Of a stretch of DNA of 64,000 bases, positions 58,714 through 64,000 are shown in pieces. Below the pieces are notes generated by a model that did no database searches, was not told where the DNA came from, and worked only from the letters and a program-made list of their open reading frames with translations. Position 1 is the stretch's first letter, and the number at the start of each line of letters is the position of its first letter. This DNA is from an uncultured Oscillospiraceae bacterium (GTDB lineage: Bacteria > Bacillota > Clostridia > Oscillospirales > Ruminococcaceae): the NCBI GenBank assembly GCA_900542145.1, contig UQMF01000002.1:124001-188000 (forward strand), written 5' to 3'. The translations under genes and the position numbers were made by a program.

Positions 58714-60537
58714 TTATTCGGGGAGTTCTTCCAGCAGATTCCTTGCTATCGTGGAGAAGTGCGAGAGCGGTCCGGTCAGCACTTTATCCAGCATTTCCAG
58801 CAGGAGAGTGCGCTTCTGCTGTACGGTGAGGAGTGGGGTCTTTGCGACTTCATATGCAGAGCGCGGCGCGTTGGGTGGGAACATCGCGCAGTCCCGTATC
58901 AGCCGGAAAGTCGTTTTGCTGTCCGGCGAGCCGTAATTTACGATTAGCTCCAGCAGGTCCAGATGTGGTATCTTTTTTATCGCAGCGAGGGCGAATTTCA
59001 CAGTCTGCTCCTTTATCGCACCGACATCATCGGGAGCCGCTGTTTCAATAGCGGTTTTCAGGAAATTACAGCGTGCCTGTACTGGGTATGTCATTTCCCT
59101 GGAATCGCCGCTTATCATGGAGGATTCGCCCAGAAGCTCCGTCAGTGACTGCGGCATGCGTGCGAAAAGAGGCATTGTCAGCACGCGGACAGGGATATCA
59201 CCGTATGCGACCGGAACTTCCGCCGCGAAGATATATTTCCCGTCGCTTTCAGAATAGCGGATACCATCTTCAAGCAGGTGAAAAGCAGCGTAGCTGCCCC
59301 GGCGTGATATGCGCTTCTTCATTTCCGCGGCGACCTTGTCCGGATCGTCCGGGAGCATAGCTATACACCATGCGGTGAAGAATGCTTCCGGCTCCTTTTC
59401 ATGCAGCCGCAGCGTCATTGCCTTAAATCTGCCGTCCGGGTCGGGGAACATGTTGTTGATGAGCACATAGTTCATCTCGCGCAGCTCATATATTCCCTTC
59501 GGGCTGGCAGGAAACTTCCTGGAGAATTCCAGTGCTCGCAGGAAGCAGTCGTCGATGTCCGGCTTGTGTATCATCATGGATACCGTACTCATGACCTGCT
59601 TCGGATCCGGGCGATTCTTCTTATCGGCGGAGAAGGCGCTGTCCAACCTGTTGCGGATAAAATCCACCGCCACATCGGACGGTGAAGTGCACAGAATCGG
59701 CAGGTAGCTGTCCTTGTACTTCGCGGTGAGTTTCGTTAGGATATCATCGAATCCCGGAGGATTCAGCCGCGCAGTTTCAAGGAGGGCGGCGGTTTTTACC
59801 CTGCCCTTTTCGGTGCGGCAGAAATCCAGCAGGCGCAGAGCGTTTGCGCTGTCCCGTCCCAGTGCCTGGATCGCCTTTATCCGGACATTCTGTGGAGCTT
59901 CCTCGTTTTCCGCGAGGGAGAGGTACCAGTCGTTTTCCGCGCTTCCGGCGGTGTTCGCGATGTAGTCCACCTGCACCCCGGAAGCCTTCTCGTCCGACAT
60001 ATCGATGGAGCCTTTCAGCAGCGGCACGATGGAGGTTCCATAGGCGGCGCACATCGTATCTGCAAAGGCGCTGATATTCTCGCCCTTCTCTCCGGAGGCG
60101 GAAATAAACATCTCCAGTATTCTTGGGTCGCCTAGCAGTGCATATTCATCCGGGTCAAGCTTTTTCAGGTGCTGGCTTTTCGTGAGTATCGCAGCCCACA
60201 GGGATTTCACGGATCGCCAGCCTGCCTCCATGTTGTATTCCACATCGTATTCCAGCGTGCCCGGTTGGGATTCCTCGGCGTTGGTGTAGTGACCCTGGGC
60301 AACCGCCAGGGCGTCCGCCAATGCAATGCAGTCCGCCAGCAGGAGTGCCGGCTCCGGCTCGGTAAAGAGCCTTGCGCACATATCGCGCAGGCGTGCGAAG
60401 GTCTTGTTGGCTTCCGCGAGGGGAGCCATACCCTCCACGGCGCGCTTCAGCCGGAAGTCCTCCGGTATGGAAGCGCACCCGGCGGAGGCGCAGTCGTAAA
60501 GTCTGTCGTGAAGCTCGTAAAACGGCGCAGTATTCAT
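58714..60537 (-). CDS. Helical, HEAT-repeat-like protein of the SWIM-MoxR operon
   Basis: A 607-residue, largely alpha-helical cytoplasmic protein. Short helical pairs such as NVRIKAIQALGRDSANALRL and VKTAALLETARLNPPGFDDI give a HEAT-like impression between about 220 and 280. The C-terminus repeats a similar pattern (LLTVQQKRTLLLEMLDKVL). I recognise no catalytic motif. In related actinobacterial clusters the gene between the SWIM and MoxR genes is annotated DUF5691, and this may be its counterpart, but I cannot verify homology. Probably a scaffold or substrate receptor. Confidence 0.7.
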   Translation of the reverse strand: MNTAPFYELHDRLYDCASAGCASIPEDFRLKRAVEGMAPLAEANKTFARLRDMCARLFTEPEPALLLADCIALADALAVAQGHYTNAEESQPGTLEYDVEYNMEAGWRSVKSLWAAILTKSQHLKKLDPDEYALLGDPRILEMFISASGEKGENISAFADTMCAAYGTSIVPLLKGSIDMSDEKASGVQVDYIANTAGSAENDWYLSLAENEEAPQNVRIKAIQALGRDSANALRLLDFCRTEKGRVKTAALLETARLNPPGFDDILTKLTAKYKDSYLPILCTSPSDVAVDFIRNRLDSAFSADKKNRPDPKQVMSTVSMMIHKPDIDDCFLRALEFSRKFPASPKGIYELREMNYVLINNMFPDPDGRFKAMTLRLHEKEPEAFFTAWCIAMLPDDPDKVAAEMKKRISRRGSYAAFHLLEDGIRYSESDGKYIFAAEVPVAYGDIPVRVLTMPLFARMPQSLTELLGESSMISGDSREMTYPVQARCNFLKTAIETAAPDDVGAIKEQTVKFALAAIKKIPHLDLLELIVNYGSPDSKTTFRLIRDCAMFPPNAPRSAYEVAKTPLLTVQQKRTLLLEMLDKVLTGPLSHFSTIARNLLEELPE

Positions 60538-60550
60538 ATGTATCCTCCCC

Positions 60551-61966
60551 TCAGCACAGCTTGGTTATTCCGTCCGTGTGGACAATGGACATCGGACAGA
60601 GGTACATGCGGTGGTCTTCCGGCGCGTAGTACATCAGCCCGAAAAGCGCGCCGTCATGCAGCCGGCGGCTGTCCACAAAGGAAAGAATGTCGCAGCAGTT
60701 CGGGAACTGCCGGTAGTATGCCTGGAGAGTTATGCTCTCCTCCCCGAGTTTCAGCACGGCGCGGCGCTTATCCGCAAGCTGTATCTCGTCGAACCGGAGC
60801 AGCACACCGGCATAGGGCTCGGAGAGCGTGTTTTTCAGGTCGTTCTTGGCGGTTTTAACAGCTTCAGCGATACTGGTGCCAGCCTTTTCGAGCACCCGGG
60901 AGTAGTCCGGCGCGGATATCTCAGCCGCCTCCCACCGCACCCGGGGATTCAGTCCCCCGGGGTAGCGGCAGAGCACGGGAACATGGAAAATCCCGGTCGC
61001 GGAATCCTCCTGCTTCAGGTATTTTGCCGCCTTTACCGGGCGGATATTCCGCGTGCAGTATATCTCTCCGGAGCCGAGGTCGAGCCAGAATCCGTTGTCG
61101 GTTTCCACGGTGAGGTTGTAGTTGTTGTTCTCGCAGAAGGCCAGCTGGATAAGCTCGGCGTTTTCCTTGTACAGTCCGGCTTCCCGGAGCTGCGAGAGCT
61201 TCCACACGCCGCCCAGTTCCTCGTAGAGTACGCTGTCCTCCGGGAGCACGTCGCCGGATTCCAGCTTTGCGGTTATGTACTGCCGGGATTTCTTCACGGT
61301 GGCGGCAAGCCTTATCAGCAGGGAAGTGATGTAGCGCATGGATTTGTCGCCGGGGTCGCCGGTGAGATACTGCACGGAATCCACGATACGGTTCATTATC
61401 TCCTGGAGCCCGGGCAGCCAGTAGTCGCCGAGCTGCTTCGCGAGGGCGCGGTACTGGTCGGCAGCGGCGCTGTTGGCGGAGTACACTCCGCGGCTGAGCA
61501 TGTCCTTCACGAAGCTTTCCGCGAGGTCGAGTCCCTCCAGCTGCTTCTTCAGTTTCTTTGCGGCTGCGGATTTGTTCTGCTTTGCCGGAGCGGCAGGAGC
61601 TGCCGCCTTTTCGGCGCGCTTTGCTGCCTTTTCGCGCTTCTGCGCTATGTCGTCGGGGATATCTGCGGTTTCGAACGGTTTTCCGGAGAGCCACTCCAGC
61701 ATGAGCGCCAGGGAGTGCTTGCACGGGAACTGCCTGCTGGGGCAGGAGCAGCGGAATACCGGCTCGTTCCCGGAAAAATCCGCCGAGGTGGAGTAGGGAT
61801 TCTTTCCGCTGCCCTGGCACTCGCCGAAAATCAGGGTTTCGTCCGCCGTCTTTTTCAGGTTGATGAACTCCCCACGGGAGCATATCTTCCGGGCGTTATC
61901 TATGGCGGCAGTATTCGGCGCCACGGAGCGCACCAGCTCCATTGAGATGATACTTGCTGTTGACAT
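60551..61966 (-). CDS. SWIM zinc-finger protein, first gene of the MoxR-VWA operon
   Basis: A 471-residue protein with a SWIM zinc finger FRCSCPSRQFPCKHSLALML (CxC...CxH, about residues 71-90), a fold that binds DNA or protein. A Lys/Ala-rich linker (about 110-140) precedes a long C-terminal region of mixed alpha/beta character with no recognised domain. GGAGGAAAG precedes the ATG. It heads a five-gene minus-strand operon driven by the promoter at 61998-62026. Gaps to the following genes are 13, 16, -1 and 0 bases. Confidence 0.87.
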   Translation of the reverse strand: MSTASIISMELVRSVAPNTAAIDNARKICSRGEFINLKKTADETLIFGECQGSGKNPYSTSADFSGNEPVFRCSCPSRQFPCKHSLALMLEWLSGKPFETADIPDDIAQKREKAAKRAEKAAAPAAPAKQNKSAAAKKLKKQLEGLDLAESFVKDMLSRGVYSANSAAADQYRALAKQLGDYWLPGLQEIMNRIVDSVQYLTGDPGDKSMRYITSLLIRLAATVKKSRQYITAKLESGDVLPEDSVLYEELGGVWKLSQLREAGLYKENAELIQLAFCENNNYNLTVETDNGFWLDLGSGEIYCTRNIRPVKAAKYLKQEDSATGIFHVPVLCRYPGGLNPRVRWEAAEISAPDYSRVLEKAGTSIAEAVKTAKNDLKNTLSEPYAGVLLRFDEIQLADKRRAVLKLGEESITLQAYYRQFPNCCDILSFVDSRRLHDGALFGLMYYAPEDHRMYLCPMSIVHTDGITKLC

Positions 61967-61997
61967 GGCTTTCCTCCATTGTTAATGTTATGTATCA

Positions 61998-62026
61998 ATT
62001 ATATCAGAAAACCGCCGTTTTTTCAA
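61998..62026 (-). promoter_or_regulatory. Promoter of the SWIM-MoxR-VWA operon
   Basis: On the minus strand TTGAAA (62021-62026), a 17-base spacer and TATAAT (61998-62003) lie about 30 bases before the SWIM gene start. Confidence 0.75.
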
Positions 62027-62093
62027 TACACTAAATACCCCGTTTTCCCATCGGACGCATGCTTCGGTCTGATTTGTGGTGTGGAAAGTATAA

Positions 62094-62717
62094 TTATGTC
62101 AGCATATACATCAGTGCGTTGACTATCGCTGCGGCGACATTGCTGCCGCCCTTTCTTCCCCGGGCAACGATATACGGGACTCCGCTCTGCATGATGAGCT
62201 CCTTCGACTGAACTACGTTCACGAATCCCACGGGAACGCCTATTACGAATGCCGGAGAGAAATCCCCGGCAGTGATATGCTCATACAGCCGGATAAGTGC
62301 AGTCGGAGCGTTTCCGCAGGCGAAGATCACGGGCTTCCCCAGCTGAGCGGCGCGGTCAACGGAAGCCGCCGCCCGGGTAGTTCCATGCGCCTTTGCGGCT
62401 GCGGCGGTTTCCGGGTCTGACATGAAGCAGAGCACCTCGCAGCCAAGTCTGCTCAGCGCGGATTTGTTGATGCCTGCCTTCGCCATGTTGGTGTCGGTCA
62501 CTATGACGGCGCCGTTGCGGAGCAGCTCCAGCGCTGTGTCCACGGCGTTTTCCGAAAAGCACAGGTTGTCCGCGTAGTCAAAATCCGCCGTGGTGTGTAT
62601 CACCCGGTAAAGCACGGGCTTTATCTTTTCCGGGAATGTCCTGCCGCCAAGCTCGGATTCGATGATCTCAAAGCTGCGGTGCTCGATATCCGCCGGAAGT
62701 ACATATTCTATGTTCAA
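62094..62717 (-). CDS. cbiC: Precorrin-8X methylmutase (TTG start)
   Basis: A 207-residue enzyme moving a methyl group from C-11 to C-12 to form (co)byrinic acid in corrin-ring synthesis. Landmarks are FEIIESELG, VLYRVIHTTADFDYADNL with the catalytic His, GAVIVTDTNMAKAGINK, GNAPTALIRLYE, FVIGVPVGFVNVVQSKE and the ending ARGRKGGSNVAAAIVNAL. No ATG fits. The TTG at 62717 has GGGGGA upstream and forms a TTGA overlap with the cobO stop, so translation is coupled. Confidence 0.93.
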   Translation of the reverse strand: MNIEYVLPADIEHRSFEIIESELGGRTFPEKIKPVLYRVIHTTADFDYADNLCFSENAVDTALELLRNGAVIVTDTNMAKAGINKSALSRLGCEVLCFMSDPETAAAAKAHGTTRAAASVDRAAQLGKPVIFACGNAPTALIRLYEHITAGDFSPAFVIGVPVGFVNVVQSKELIMQSGVPYIVARGRKGGSNVAAAIVNALMYMLT

Positions 62718-63235
62718 TATTCTATCCCCCTGCGTGCGTTGATTCCCCGGGTGTAGGGGTGCTTTACGCACTTGATTTCGCTGACGTAATCTGCGGAATC
62801 CACGAACATCTGCGCAGGCTCTCGCCCGGTTATCACAAGCTCGGCGCTGCCGGGCTTTTCCGTCAGGAATTCCTCTGCCGCCGCCCTGTCGAGAAGTCCG
62901 CTGCGGTATGCCGCGTTGAATTCGTCGATTATCAGCATGTCCACCTCCCCGGAGCGCACCATGGAGTAGCCTTTTTCCAGCAGGGCATTGTGGCACTCGG
63001 TGATTCCGCGCTTGTCCTCGTCGGTCATATTCCAGACGAAGCCGTAATTCCTGTCGCAGCGCTCAAGGGTGATTCCCGGAATGCTTCGTATTACGGACAG
63101 CTCCGAGGTGTCCGAGCCTTTAAGCAGCTGGATTATGTGCACGCGCATTCCGGCGCCTGCCGCCCGGACTGCCAGCCCTAGCGCCGCTGTCGTTTTTCCC
63201 TTGCCGTCGCCGCAGTAAATATGCAGAAGTCCCAT
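62714..63235 (-). CDS. cobO: Cob(I)yrinic acid a,c-diamide adenosyltransferase, CobO/BtuR type
   Basis: A 173-residue adenosyltransferase that attaches the 5'-deoxyadenosyl group to reduced corrinoids. The P-loop is CGDGKGKTTAALGLAVRAAG, followed by VHIIQLLKG, the Asp-containing strand MLIIDEFNAAYRSGLL and ELVITGREP. It lies directly after cobQ (the stop and ATG are adjacent) and overlaps cbiC. Confidence 0.95.
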   Translation of the reverse strand: MGLLHIYCGDGKGKTTAALGLAVRAAGAGMRVHIIQLLKGSDTSELSVIRSIPGITLERCDRNYGFVWNMTDEDKRGITECHNALLEKGYSMVRSGEVDMLIIDEFNAAYRSGLLDRAAAEEFLTEKPGSAELVITGREPAQMFVDSADYVSEIKCVKHPYTRGINARRGIEY

Positions 63236-64000
63236 TCAAATGCCCTCCCTGATAATTTTGTAGATGAGTTCCATGTCCAGGCTCTCCCGGACGGAGTCCG
63301 CCAGCAGGTCGTACTGTGACTGCTTGTAAGCCTCCCTGTCAACAGTGCCGCCGGTGTATTCCAGCCCTTTTCGGCGGAAAAGTTCGTTCACCAGCCTGCC
63401 GCTGACGTCGCTGCTGTCGAAAATCCCGTGAATGTAGCAGCCGCAGATGTTCCCGGAATACGCGCCGTCCCCGGTGGAAAGCAGCGGCAGCCCGGCGGAT
63501 TCCGTACGCCCCATGTGTATTTCGTAGCCGGAAAACTCCGCTCCGGAAAGGAACGAGAATCCTCCGGAGATGTCGCCGAATCTGCCGGAGGTCCGCGTGC
63601 GGCGCTTCTCAGCGGCGAACACTGTTTTTGCCGGGAGCAGCTCCAGTCCGCGTATCTCGCCGCCGCCCTCGGAGCATTCAGGGTCGGAAATCACGGCGCC
63701 GAGCAGCTGATATCCGCCGCATATCCCGAATATAAGCGCACCTGATGAAGCCGCCTTTTTCAGCGCGGCTTCCAGTCCGGATTCCCGGAGCCACCTCATG
63801 TCGGAGATGGTGCTTTTCGTCCCGGGAAGGATTATCATATCCGGATTTCCGAGCTGCTCCGGCTTCGTGACATACCGGACTGTGACCCCGGAATACTGCG
63901 AGAATACATCGAAATCCGTGAAGTTTGATATCCGCGGCAGGCGTATCACCGCAATGTCCACAAGTCCCACGGAGCGGTTGTCCAGCTTCTCGGAAAGGCT
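63236..64000 (-). CDS. cobQ: Cobyric acid synthase, C-terminal part (5' end outside window)
   Basis: Glutamine-dependent amidase adding four amide groups to adenosylcobyrinic a,c-diamide. The frame is open through the right edge (reading ...LSEKLDNRS before VGLVDIAVIRLPRISNFTDF), so the N-terminal P-loop domain is missing only because the window ends. The class I-like amidotransferase domain shows IILPGTKSTISDMRWL, the nucleophile in GICGGYQLLG, GYEIHMGRT and the His in CYIHGIFD. It is the first gene visible of a cobalamin-synthesis operon that continues upstream. Confidence 0.94.
   Translation of the reverse strand, partial: SLSEKLDNRSVGLVDIAVIRLPRISNFTDFDVFSQYSGVTVRYVTKPEQLGNPDMIILPGTKSTISDMRWLRESGLEAALKKAASSGALIFGICGGYQLLGAVISDPECSEGGGEIRGLELLPAKTVFAAEKRRTRTSGRFGDISGGFSFLSGAEFSGYEIHMGRTESAGLPLLSTGDGAYSGNICGCYIHGIFDSSDVSGRLVNELFRRKGLEYTGGTVDREAYKQSQYDLLADSVRESLDMELIYKIIREGI

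Noticed and set aside
1..64000. CRISPR arrays, tRNA or rRNA genes, insertion sequences, prophage
   Set aside because: No regularly spaced repeats, cloverleaf-like sequences, transposase or integrase motifs were seen in the non-coding gaps or frames.

Overview
The window (about 55% G+C, almost entirely coding) looks like a chromosomal segment of an anaerobic, plant-fibre-degrading Firmicute, most likely a Ruminococcus-like member of the Oscillospiraceae. Pointers are the split transketolase, rubrerythrin, flavodoxin with a DUF3793 partner, a sortase-type SPDTG surface protein, several intracellular and lipid-anchored glycoside hydrolases, strong Shine-Dalgarno sites, and sigma-A promoters with 17-bp spacers. 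I saw no tRNA, rRNA, insertion sequence, prophage or CRISPR array.

Layout. 1-6.2 kb: 3' part of ileS, then lspA, an RluA-type pseudouridine synthase, a Cof-type HAD phosphatase and a two-subunit transketolase. 6.2-8.6 kb: a membrane anti-sigma-like protein with a duplicated outer module plus its ECF sigma factor, behind a candidate ECF promoter. 8.6-19.5 kb: GH43 glycosidase, chemotaxis receptor, EamA transporter, TetR regulator with oleate hydratase, AI-2E-type permease, FapA-like DUF342 protein and an HD hydrolase. 19.5-30.6 kb: a glycan-use region with GH2, GH26-like, GH26 and GH5 enzymes, two DUF-type proteins, an ECF vitamin-transporter S subunit and a catalytically dead NlpC/P60 protein. 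30.6-37.4 kb: complete pstSCAB-phoU-phoB-phoR operon on the minus strand behind Pho-box-like repeats, with a circularly permuted PstS. 37.5-41.9 kb: rubrerythrin, a small sortase-anchored protein, an RsmH paralogue, a membrane protein and a LacI regulator. 41.9-46.9 kb: dgt-dnaG-rpoD with a second rpoD in tandem. 47-50 kb: YigZ-family protein, ribosomal protein L31 with a structured leader, phosphoglucomutase. 50-54.2 kb: DUF3793-flavodoxin operon behind paired DtxR-like palindromes, then a P-type ATPase. 54.2-62 kb: five tightly coupled genes (SWIM zinc finger, helical-repeat-like protein, MoxR AAA+ ATPase, DUF5682, VWA). 62.1-64 kb: cbiC, cobO and the 3' part of cobQ.

Most interesting. The SWIM/MoxR/DUF5682/VWA operon is a complete multi-gene system of unknown function and the best candidate for undescribed biology here. 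Other notable points are the permuted PstS, the NlpC/P60 pseudoenzyme behind three TGTAAS repeats with an exact 11-bp period, an in-frame duplicated C-terminal module after the stop codon of the GH2 gene, tandem primary sigma factors, a perfect palindrome over the -10 box of oleate hydratase, and structured RNA regions upstream of rpmE and downstream of flavodoxin. All functional calls come from reading motifs; no database search was run.
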